The notes beneath the pieces are model-generated. The model was given only the letters and a program-made list of their open reading frames with translations, was not told where the DNA came from and did no database searches. A stretch of 21,076 bases of DNA from Anaerolineae bacterium (GTDB taxonomy: Bacteria; Chloroflexota; Anaerolineae; E26-bin7). The DNA lies in contig JAOZOT010000020.1 of NCBI GenBank assembly GCA_029933115.1, positions 1 to 21,076 of the forward strand. Reading direction: 5' to 3'. The translations under genes and the position numbers were made by a program. Position 1 is the stretch's first letter. Every line of letters starts with the position of its first letter. This document shows, in pieces, positions 14,838 to 21,076 of this stretch.

Positions 14838-15671
14838 ATGTTAGGTGCACTCGTTGATTACAAGGTTGAGTTGAATTTGTGGATAGCCTTTTCTATCCTG
14901 ACCTACGCTATCAGTGTCAACCTCGCCTGGCGTTGGCGTCGTCCACGGCCAGGCCGGTCAGCCCCGTGGATTGAGAAGGTCAAAGGCTGGCTCCTTCAGT
15001 TGCTCCGCTTTGCCTACTACGTGGGCTTACCATTCTGTCTTCTGCTGAACGGGGAGGCGGTAGAACAATCTCTGAGGCGAGTCCTGGGCTTTGACATTCC
15101 CCTCAGCTTTTTGATGCGAGGAGTACTGTTGCCCCGAGTCGTGGGGTTGGGTGGTCTGACTACTTCAGAATGGTTCGCCGGAGTCGGTATGGGGATGGCC
15201 CTTGGTGCAGGGGCCTTCTTTTTGATAGCCTTGGGCTGGCGGTACTTTGTCCGCTCTCTAAGGACGCTTCCGCACAGACAGGTGGCTCCGTCGGCTCCAG
15301 AGACGGGCGTTGGAAAGCCGGCCGCTATGGTTTCACCCCCGCCGGCCAAAGCCTGGTGGGTCATGCTGTGGGAAGCATTCTACGCAGAGATGCACTGGGC
15401 TTTCTACCGCGCCGGTCCAATCATTCTCTTGGATAAGTACTACGCCGGCACTTTCCTGGGCTTCCTGCTCCTCAACCTGGAATGGTGGACGGACCCGGCC
15501 TGGCGTCACGGTTGGGGCGCGAAAGGACGAAGGCCAGACGTTGCGCTACGCTGGAGTCTGGCTTTCGTCATGGCCATCATCTTCTTCTTCACCCGAAACC
15601 TCTGGCTGGCGATACCCCTTCACTGGGCTATTGAAATGGGCTGCCGACGCCTGTTAAAGGCCCCTAGTTGA
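14838..15671 (+). CDS. Polytopic membrane protein, possibly CPBP-like
   Basis: A 277-residue protein with about five or six hydrophobic segments (about 13-33, 50-68, 85-105, 113-138, 195-212, 238-258). The C-terminal half has EAFYAEMHWAFYRAGP and later FTRNLWLAIPLHWAIEMG. The second stretch resembles the conserved TxNLWxxIxxH motif of CPBP (CAAX-protease-like) membrane proteins, and the first offers the Glu and Arg expected near motif 1, but spacing is not canonical (no EExxxR), so protease activity is doubtful. Start: ATG 14838, or TTG 14832 two codons upstream; neither has a strong ribosome site. It follows the pseudokinase by 19 bases and is probably the third gene of the operon. Confidence 0.78.
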   Translation: MLGALVDYKVELNLWIAFSILTYAISVNLAWRWRRPRPGRSAPWIEKVKGWLLQLLRFAYYVGLPFCLLLNGEAVEQSLRRVLGFDIPLSFLMRGVLLPRVVGLGGLTTSEWFAGVGMGMALGAGAFFLIALGWRYFVRSLRTLPHRQVAPSAPETGVGKPAAMVSPPPAKAWWVMLWEAFYAEMHWAFYRAGPIILLDKYYAGTFLGFLLLNLEWWTDPAWRHGWGAKGRRPDVALRWSLAFVMAIIFFFTRNLWLAIPLHWAIEMGCRRLLKAPS

Positions 15672-15690
15672 GGTGAAACAGGCGGCCGTA

Positions 15691-15728
15691 GTTCCCAGAT
15701 TACACCTGGCCGGCCGAGGGCATTGCCC
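15691..15728. repeat. Dispersed hairpin repeat, copy 2 (decayed)
   Basis: GTTCCCAGATTACACCTGG followed by CCGGCCGAGGGCATTGCCC matches 2724-2760 with a few differences and one gap. Unlike copy 1, the 3' arm is interrupted after GCCC, so the hairpin is shortened. Confidence 0.45.
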
Positions 15729-15768
15729 GTGACAGTTTAGTTTTGTGAGGGCATTCGGCCCGGCCCCC

Positions 15769-15890
15769 GAGCTAAAGCTCAGGGCTGAGCAACTCAAGCC
15801 CGCTGAAGCGGGCTATCAACCTGCGTAGATGGCCGTTTAGGGCGCTTTCAGCGCCCTTCCCCCGCTCAGCCTGGCGATTTATCGCCAGGC
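15769..15890. repeat. Run of four different perfect hairpins
   Basis: Four stem-loops in 122 bp: GAGCT-AA-AGCTC (15769-15780), AGCCCGCT-GA-AGCGGGCT (15797-15814), AGGGCGCT-TTC-AGCGCCCT (15839-15857) and GCCTGGCGAT-TT-ATCGCCAGGC (15869-15890). Loops are two or three bases. They lie between the end of the kinase operon and the convergent end of the HTH-receiver gene. REP-like repeats or a composite terminator are both possible; no T run follows. Confidence 0.6.
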
Positions 15891-15939
15891 GGGAGGCGGT
15901 GACTGATACCCGGCGAAGGTTCAAACCCCTCCCAAGGCC

Positions 15940-16509
15940 TCAGCGCCCGCGCCCCATCAAGCTCTGCACTTTCCGCTTCAGCTCCTCAACCTGGAGCGGT
16001 TTCACCAGGTAACCATCAGCACCGCAGGCAAGGGCCTCGCTCACTGCTTTGTCCTCGGCAGACTTGGCCAGAACGAGGATTTTGGTGCGTTTGGTCGCAG
16101 GGTTTGTCTTCACGTTCTGGCAAACCTCAGGGCCATCAATGCCAGGCGTATCTAGATTCAGAATCAACAGGTCTGGCTGAAAACTGGCCAGTTGCAGGCC
16201 GGCCTCGAAGCCATTGGCCGCTGAGGCGAGTTTGTACTCGTCAAAAGCAGACGAGATGAGCTCATAAGTCTTGGCCTCATCGTCCACTACCAGCACTTTC
16301 ACAGACTCCTCGGCAAAGAAGGACTCGTCAATAGGCATATTGTGCTGCACCAGGAACTCGTGAAAGTCCGGTTTCTGGACACGATAATGGCCGCTGGGAA
16401 TTGTGTAGGCCTTCAGCCTGCCTTCTTTGATCCACTTCAGGACCGTGACGTGGCTGACGTGGCAGTAAGCGGCAATCTGGCCTGTGGTTAGAGGTTTCTG
16501 GTTTCTCAT
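15940..16509 (-). CDS. Excisionase-type HTH fused to a receiver domain lacking the phosphoacceptor Asp
   Basis: A 189-residue predicted DNA-binding regulator. Residues about 6-52 form a MerR/excisionase-type helix-turn-helix (LTTGQIAAYCHVSHVTVLKW, then GHYRVQKPDFHEFL). Residues about 69-186 form a receiver domain: acidic pair Asp76/Asp77 in VVDDE and switch Lys170 in GYLVKP are present, but the phosphoacceptor position, four residues before the Pro of LNLDTPGIDG, is Asn118 (codon AAT), and the conserved Thr/Ser position is Ala148 (ILVLAKS). Classic phosphorylation is thus unlikely. Start: ATG 16509 with AAGGAGG 11 bases upstream, preferred over an upstream GTG at 16611. It is divergent from the deacetylase gene and faces the kinase operon tail to tail. 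Confidence 0.9.
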   Translation of the reverse strand: MRNQKPLTTGQIAAYCHVSHVTVLKWIKEGRLKAYTIPSGHYRVQKPDFHEFLVQHNMPIDESFFAEESVKVLVVDDEAKTYELISSAFDEYKLASAANGFEAGLQLASFQPDLLILNLDTPGIDGPEVCQNVKTNPATKRTKILVLAKSAEDKAVSEALACGADGYLVKPLQVEELKRKVQSLMGRGR

Positions 16510-16563
16510 TATTGTTGTTCCCTCCTTGAAGTTTGGTGACGTTGGAGAATTGTACAGGTTGTG

Positions 16564-16586
16564 AGCAGGCCCGATTTCGGCCTGCT
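16564..16586 (-). promoter_or_regulatory. 8-bp hairpin upstream of the HTH-receiver gene
   Basis: AGCAGGCC (16564-16571) and GGCCTGCT (16579-16586) form a perfect stem with a 7-base loop, about 55 bases before the start codon. It could be an operator dyad or leader stem-loop; no T run follows. Confidence 0.35.
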
Positions 16587-16645
16587 TAACCCTTTGGGAC
16601 GATGTGACCATTGTTAAAAATGGTTAAATGCTAAATGAGCAGTTA

Positions 16646-16674
16646 TATAATACCACAAAAAAGCTTTTTTGTGG
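16646..16674 (+). promoter_or_regulatory. TATAAT box followed by a 22-bp perfect palindrome
   Basis: TATAAT (16646-16651) has no good -35; GGTTAAAT lies where one would be. The palindrome with half CCACAAAAAAG spans 16653-16674, at the expected transcription start. Operator-like; it lies in the divergent region between the HTH-receiver gene and the deacetylase gene. Confidence 0.45.
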
Positions 16675-16713
16675 GTTAAGAATTGGTTGAGAATTGGTTG
16701 AGGTTAAGTTGAG
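16675..16713 (+). promoter_or_regulatory. 11-bp-phased GTTRAG repeat array
   Basis: GTTAAG at 16675, GTTGAG at 16686, GTTGAG at 16697 and GTTGAG at 16708 are spaced exactly 11 bp apart, one helical turn. Related GTTAAA copies occur at 16613 and 16623 and an inverted GCTTAACC at 16584-16591. TTGACA follows at 16721-16726 and could be a -35 box with a poor -10 (TATCCC at 16744). Confidence 0.5.
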
Positions 16714-17854
16714 ACTTGACTTGACAGATTCGCCCACCTGCAGTATCCCCAATAGTATCAAGAGTAGAAGCTTATCAAAAGCTACATCGCCAAGAAGGCT
16801 GATCGCCCTTCTCATTTTGCTCTTCATCAGTGCTCTGCAGGCCCGGTGTGCGCCCGGGAGCACGCCGGAGCGGGGTGTGCCCACTGCTGCCCGGTCTACC
16901 TTGAATGGGAGCCGCGGCCCGACAGACCGAGGGGCATCATCGAGATATTTTGACAGAGTTCCCCCACCTCCATCATTGGCCTGGCCCTCCGCTGCGTCCC
17001 TGTCGGCGTTTACCCCAACGCCGGCACCCACAGCGTCTCCCACCCTGACGCCTACAGAGACCCCTGTGTCGCCGAAGCTTCTGACAACGACAGCCCCGGC
17101 TTCCAAGCCAGCACCTGCCTTGCCGGCTCCGCTCAATCCCCTCCCCACCCCTGACGGGGTGTATCGAGAAGCGCGGGTGCCCATCCTCATGTATCACCAC
17201 ATCGCCGATCCTCCGCCCGACGCAGACCCCATACGCCGGGATCTCTCCGTCTCCCCCCGAGCTTTTGAAGCCCAATTGCGCTACTTGGTGGAAGCCGGCT
17301 ACCAACCCATAACCTTACGCTGTCTCATCTATCACCTGACCCTTGGCGCCCCTCTGCCCGAAAAGCCCATCATCCTGACCTTTGACGATGGCTACGAGGA
17401 CAATTATACCAACGCCTACCCTCTGCTTAAGAAGTACGGCTTCGTGGGCACCTTTTTCATCATCACCGAACCGGTGGACGAGGAGCGCGCCGGGTATATG
17501 TCGTGGGCTCAAATTGAGATCATGAGCACCAATGGCATGGAAATCGGAACCCATAGCTACACCCATCCCGACCTGAGGGGCAAATCTGTGGATTATATCA
17601 TCTGGCAGGTGCTGGGCTCCAAGGAGGCCATCGAGGCCCGCCTTCAACAGCCAGTGCGCTTTTTCTCTTACCCCTCGGGGCGTTATGACGAGCAGGTGGT
17701 CAACGTTCTGCATTCGGCCAATTTCTGGGGGGCGGTGACCACCGAGGCAGGCACTCATCAATCTGCCCGGCGGCCTTTTGAACTGCGGCGCATTCGCATC
17801 CGGGGCGACGACACCCTGAACGCGTTCGCCCTGAAGCTGAACCTGGATTGGTAA
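16709..17854 (+). CDS. Polysaccharide deacetylase (NodB domain, exported or anchored)
   Basis: A carbohydrate esterase family 4 enzyme that removes N- or O-acetyl groups from envelope polysaccharide, probably outside the cytoplasmic membrane. A membrane segment (LIALLILLFISALQA) after basic residues serves as signal or anchor, followed by a Pro/Thr/Ala-rich linker of about 60 residues. The NodB domain begins at VPILMYHHIADPP. Motif 1 TFDDGYED carries the catalytic base and metal Asp, motif 2 HSYTHPDL the two metal His, motif 3 is SYPSGRYD. The start is uncertain: TTG 16709 follows GAGG at 16700-16703, while TTG 16694 and TTG 16721 are also in frame; there is no ATG before the catalytic domain. 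The downstream glycosyltransferase may be co-transcribed. Confidence 0.88.
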   Translation: MRLDLTDSPTCSIPNSIKSRSLSKATSPRRLIALLILLFISALQARCAPGSTPERGVPTAARSTLNGSRGPTDRGASSRYFDRVPPPPSLAWPSAASLSAFTPTPAPTASPTLTPTETPVSPKLLTTTAPASKPAPALPAPLNPLPTPDGVYREARVPILMYHHIADPPPDADPIRRDLSVSPRAFEAQLRYLVEAGYQPITLRCLIYHLTLGAPLPEKPIILTFDDGYEDNYTNAYPLLKKYGFVGTFFIITEPVDEERAGYMSWAQIEIMSTNGMEIGTHSYTHPDLRGKSVDYIIWQVLGSKEAIEARLQQPVRFFSYPSGRYDEQVVNVLHSANFWGAVTTEAGTHQSARRPFELRRIRIRGDDTLNAFALKLNLDW

Positions 17855-17977
17855 ACAAAAACCTGCCGCGCTTTGGGACAACCCGCCCAACCGCGATCAA
17901 ATGCAAGGCCACCCCTCGGGACCCGACAGGTTCGGAAATCTGTCAGGAGGGACATCCTCAAAAGGACATGAGGCGAG

Positions 17978-20428
17978 ATGAGTGAACAGAGATTGTTGTG
18001 GGTCGGATTGCTTCTCGTCTTACTGCTGGCCACCGCTTTGCGCTTCTACTGCCTGGACAGGCAGAGCCTCTGGGCCGACGAGGGCAACAGTGTGGCCCTG
18101 GCCGGGCGCAGCCTGGCCGACATCACCTACAGAGCTGCCTACGACATCCATCCCCCTTTGTACTATTACCTGCTTCACTTCTGGGTGCGCCTTTTCGGCA
18201 GCAGCGAATTCGCCGTCCGTTCCCTCTCGGCAGTCATCGGCGTCCTGCTCGTCGGCCTGACTTTTCTCCTCGGACGCCACTTCTTCGATTCTCAGGTAGG
18301 GTTGGTGGCAGCTTTTCTCTCCGCTATCTCTCCCTTCCAGGTCTATTACTCCCAAGAAGCGCGCATGTACATCCTGCTGGCTGCCCTCAGTGCCTTGTCC
18401 GTCTACTTCCTCTTCAGGTTTATGAAGGAGGAGGCAGCGGACACCGGTCACCGGCGGCCGCTACTCTTCTGGGCCGGCTCCTACATCCTGACTACCGCCC
18501 TCTCCCTCTACACTCACTACTCTTTCCCTTTCGTCCTCCTGGTCGAGAACCTGGTTTATGCCCTCTGGCCGGCAGCGGAAGTGTGGGGCGGCGGAGGGCG
18601 GTGGAAGTTGGTCCAGAGAAGAGCTTTGCACTGGGCCGCGCTCCAGTTGGCAGTCGCCCTCCTCTTCCTGCCCTGGTTGCCCACCGCCTACCGCCAGGTG
18701 ACTACCTGGCCCACACCTCACCGGGCGTACTCGTTGCTTCCCACGTTGGCCGACGTCTACCGCCTCTTTTGCCTCGGCCTCAGCGTGGAGACAGCGGAGA
18801 CGACGGGAGTGCTGATCATCTTTGCCTTTTTCATCCTGGCCAGCTCGTTTCCCGTCACAGACGCAGGGCAGGACGACATCCCGCCCCACCACGCTCCCTG
18901 GCTCTTGCGCTACGGCCTCATTGCCCTGTGGACCGCCCTGCCCACAGCCCTGATCTTTGCTCTGGGCCTGTTCAGAGAAACTCACCTCAAGTTCCTTTTG
19001 GTGTCCAGCCCACCTTTCAGCCTGCTGGTTGGCCTGGGCATTGCCAATACCTGGCGAATCGCCGGTGAGTGGCGGGCCGGGCTGAGCCGGTCCGAGTTCG
19101 GTCAGCCGGCGGCGCGGGTGGTGGTACTCCTGCTGGTAGCGTTCACGCTTCTGGCCTCGGGCCAATCGCTGCTCAACTACTACCACGACCCTCAATATGC
19201 CCGCGACGACTACCGGAGCCTGGCCCACTACATTGCAGCCATGGCCGGCCCCCACGATGCCATTATCCTCAACGCCCCTGGCCAGGAGGAGATATTTGGC
19301 TATTATTATCGGGGCGATTTGCCGGTCTACCCTTTGCCCCGCCAGCGCCCTCTCGATCCAGAGCAAACCAACCGCGACCTGGAAGCCATCACGAGCCAGC
19401 ACGCCAAAATATTCGCCGTCCTGTGGGCCACCGACGAAAGCGACCCAGACCGCTTCGTCGAGAGCTGGCTGGATAAACAGACCTACAAAGCTTTGGATAC
19501 CTGGTATGGCAATGTACGCCTGGCTATCTACGCTGTACCTCGGGCCGGCCCATCCACAGAGATGGAACAAGTCACCAACCTGGCCTATCCGGCCAACCTG
19601 GGCGACAAGGTGATGCTCCTCGGCTACAGTTTCCTTTCCGAAGAAGTGTATGCAGGCGATATACTGCAACTGACCCTCTCCTGGCAGGCCCTGGCCGCTT
19701 TGAGCGAGCGTTACGTGGTCTTTATCCACGTCCTGGACGCCGATGGCCACATCGTCGGCCAGCGTGATACCGAGCCCGGCGGCGGAGCTATGCTGACCAC
19801 TGCCTGGCAACCCGGCCAGACCATCGCCGACAATTACGGCGTCTTGATTTCGCCTGGAACTCCCCCCGGCGAGTATCAGGTGAAGGTGGGAATGTACGCT
19901 CTGGACAGCGGGACGAGATTGCCCGTCAGCCAAGCCAGGCAGCCCGCCGGCGATAGCTTGACTCTGGGCTCCATTCGCGTCCTGCGCCCCAAAGCGCCTC
20001 CCCCTCTGGATGCTCTGGACATGCAGTATCGGGCAGGCCTCAGTTACGGCGACCTCAAACTGCTGGGCTACAGCCTCTACAAGTTGGGCTACGCTCATCA
20101 GAAAGATGAACCCCTTTACCCGGGGGACATCTTGCACTTGGATCTCTATTGGCAGGCTGTAGGCAGGCCAGGCACGGATTGGCAATTGAGTTTGCAACTG
20201 CTGGACAAGAAGGGGCAAAGCTGGGTCGTGGGGGCGGAAAGGCCCATCGGAGGAAGTTATAGGACTACCTCGTGGCAAACCGGCGAGATAGTGCGAGATC
20301 AACACGACCTCCTGATCCCACCCAACGTTCCAGCAGGGCGCTACCACTTGATAGGGCAGGTGAAGCCATCAGTCGCCAGTGAGGTTCTGACGCCGCTTTT
20401 CCAGTCAGAGTGGTTCACCGTGAGATAG
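17978..20428 (+). CDS. GT-C-type membrane glycosyltransferase with two C-terminal beta-sandwich repeats
   Basis: An 816-residue membrane protein. The first about 400 residues hold roughly ten to twelve membrane segments. LWADEGNS (31-38) has the acidic pair of PMT/ArnT-type GT-C enzymes, followed by DIHPPLYYYLLHFWVRLFG and YYSQEARMY, also typical. These use polyprenyl-phosphate sugars at the extracytoplasmic face. After a mixed domain (about 400-540) come two homologous modules, about 542-660 and 690-805, sharing LLGYS, GDIL.L.L.WQA, LLD or VLD, TT.WQ.G and P.G.Y. These look like beta-sandwich carbohydrate-contact domains. ATG 17978 was chosen because the ATG 10 bases upstream is closed by a stop; its ribosome site (GAGGCGAG) is weak. 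Substrate unknown. Confidence 0.88.
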   Translation: MSEQRLLWVGLLLVLLLATALRFYCLDRQSLWADEGNSVALAGRSLADITYRAAYDIHPPLYYYLLHFWVRLFGSSEFAVRSLSAVIGVLLVGLTFLLGRHFFDSQVGLVAAFLSAISPFQVYYSQEARMYILLAALSALSVYFLFRFMKEEAADTGHRRPLLFWAGSYILTTALSLYTHYSFPFVLLVENLVYALWPAAEVWGGGGRWKLVQRRALHWAALQLAVALLFLPWLPTAYRQVTTWPTPHRAYSLLPTLADVYRLFCLGLSVETAETTGVLIIFAFFILASSFPVTDAGQDDIPPHHAPWLLRYGLIALWTALPTALIFALGLFRETHLKFLLVSSPPFSLLVGLGIANTWRIAGEWRAGLSRSEFGQPAARVVVLLLVAFTLLASGQSLLNYYHDPQYARDDYRSLAHYIAAMAGPHDAIILNAPGQEEIFGYYYRGDLPVYPLPRQRPLDPEQTNRDLEAITSQHAKIFAVLWATDESDPDRFVESWLDKQTYKALDTWYGNVRLAIYAVPRAGPSTEMEQVTNLAYPANLGDKVMLLGYSFLSEEVYAGDILQLTLSWQALAALSERYVVFIHVLDADGHIVGQRDTEPGGGAMLTTAWQPGQTIADNYGVLISPGTPPGEYQVKVGMYALDSGTRLPVSQARQPAGDSLTLGSIRVLRPKAPPPLDALDMQYRAGLSYGDLKLLGYSLYKLGYAHQKDEPLYPGDILHLDLYWQAVGRPGTDWQLSLQLLDKKGQSWVVGAERPIGGSYRTTSWQTGEIVRDQHDLLIPPNVPAGRYHLIGQVKPSVASEVLTPLFQSEWFTVR

Positions 20429-20536
20429 AGGTCTTTTCGCAACGTCCCTTCGATTCCCCGCGATTCGCCCTAGTTCCCAAGAAGCATCCAATCGCAGCAA
20501 CGATTTTGGGGAAGCCTCGGAGAAAGTTTGACGCCA

Positions 20537-20565
20537 TTGACAGTAGGGAGACTTTCTGATAAAAT
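20537..20565 (+). promoter_or_regulatory. Near-consensus promoter reading into the DnaA-box region
   Basis: TTGACA (20537-20542), 17 bp, TAAAAT (20560-20565). An 8-bp inverted repeat flanks it, TTGACGCC (20528-20535) and GGCGTCAA (20572-20579), the latter at the expected start site. It reads rightward into about 500 bases with no clear gene, perhaps toward a gene beyond the window such as dnaA. Confidence 0.7.
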
Positions 20566-20607
20566 TATGAGGGCGTCAATATTCGCCAATCTTTGCAGAA
20601 CTGCCCC

Positions 20608-21044
20608 TGTGGTTCCCGTCGTGGAAGGATCTTTATCCCTTGGGGATAGATTACTGATAGTGGTTGTAGTAGGGCTTGTGGAGCCTGTGGACGGCGTAGC
20701 CTGAAGTTGTGAGAGTCCCCTAGATGTTGTGGAGTGTGCGTGTGGTGGGACGAGTATTTGTGTGGTAGCGATGTCAGGGCCTACCCGGTGGGTGTGGATG
20801 CAGGTATGGATAAGTGGAGGACAGGAGTGAGGTCAGAGTTGGGATTGAGTGCGGTGGGCGGTGATAGTCTCAAAAAACGCGCGATTGCAGGAGAGTGGGC
20901 AGGGATGGAAGTGGTACAATGGCTGAAAAGTGGGGATATTGGGAAAGCGGCCGGGGAAAGTTATCCCCAGTTTCGGGCACTTGTCCACAATTTTTAGCCA
21001 GTTATCCACAGCCTCTCTCTTCCTGGGTAGCTCTGCACTCAATC
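20608..21044. other. Candidate replication origin: DnaA-box cluster
   Basis: Three same-orientation boxes lie at 20961 (TTATCCCCA, one mismatch), 20981 (TTGTCCACA, one mismatch) and 21002 (TTATCCACA, perfect), spaced 20 and 21 bp. TATGGATAA at 20805-20813 is an opposite-orientation box with one mismatch. Seven TGTGG cores, the start of the inverted box, occur at 20608, 20677, 20686, 20728, 20741, 20761 and 20793. GATTGAGTGC (20843-20852) and GCACTCAATC (21035-21044) form a 10-bp inverted repeat around the boxes. G exceeds C strongly on the plus strand up to about 20960, then reverses. No gene is convincing here; dnaA itself is not in the window. Confidence 0.65.
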
Positions 21045-21076
21045 GTGGTTGGGCAGGCTGCCCCACTCCGAGGGCG

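Noticed and set aside
15769..15890. CRISPR array
   Set aside because: The hairpins differ from each other and there are no regular repeats and spacers.
16510..16611. N-terminal extension of the HTH-receiver protein to a GTG at 16611
   Set aside because: The strong AAGGAGG site serves ATG 16509, and the extension would read through the hairpin without any domain.
17998..19068. 356-codon plus-strand ORF in another frame of the glycosyltransferase
   Set aside because: Pro/Arg-rich translation without motifs; overlapped by a protein with clear GT-C motifs.
18461..20347. Long minus-strand ORF (628 codons)
   Set aside because: Lies wholly antisense to the well-supported GT-C glycosyltransferase; composition looks like a mirror of that gene in a GC-rich genome.
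20734..20997. 87-codon ORF in the DnaA-box region
   Set aside because: Odd composition, no clear ribosome site, no recognisable motif, and it overlaps the DnaA boxes.

Overview
The window looks like a chromosomal segment from a Chloroflexota bacterium, most likely Anaerolineae-like. This is an inference from GC content in the upper 50s, several GAF plus HisKA_3 (HDG-type) sensor kinases, a helix-turn-helix/receiver fusion, GT-C membrane glycosyltransferases with C-terminal beta-sandwich domains, and abundant small hairpin repeats. No rRNA, tRNA or CRISPR array was found. No sequence search was possible, so family names rest on motifs read by eye.

Layout. 1-398: two small inverted-repeat elements. 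399-2632: a soluble double-GAF histidine kinase overlapping a TPR protein by 4 bases. 2633-3031: repeat-bearing intergenic leader. 3032-5126: metG (methionyl-tRNA synthetase) and a small CxxC protein, closed by a clear terminator. 5204-6691: a GT-C-type membrane glycosyltransferase. 6819-8165: an M20 metallopeptidase, convergent with 8309-10141 (minus): pstC and pstS. 10142-10401: a compact divergent promoter region. 10402-11160: pstB on the plus strand. No pstA or phoU is present. 11296-15671: a probable operon of a membrane GAF histidine kinase, a second membrane GAF kinase that has lost its phosphoacceptor histidine, and a polytopic membrane protein. 15672-15939: hairpin-repeat cluster. 15940-16509 (minus): an excisionase-type HTH fused to a receiver domain whose phosphoacceptor Asp is Asn. 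16510-16708: divergent regulatory region with a 22-bp palindrome and an 11-bp-phased repeat array. 16709-17854: a polysaccharide deacetylase. 17978-20428: a large GT-C glycosyltransferase with two tandem C-terminal beta-sandwich repeats. 20429-21076: non-coding DNA with a strong promoter and a DnaA-box cluster, a good candidate for oriC.

How the genes may work together. The signalling genes form the theme: two apparently intact HDG-type kinases, one kinase lacking the phosphoacceptor and one receiver lacking it, with no conventional LuxR-type response regulator nearby. They may signal partly by protein-protein contact rather than phosphotransfer. The pst genes form an incomplete high-affinity phosphate importer. 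The deacetylase and two GT-C enzymes point to envelope polysaccharide or glycolipid work. The strongest leads are the degenerate signalling pair, the DnaA-box array, the split pst locus, and a 97-bp repeat with covarying 15-bp arms that occupies the pstS leader.
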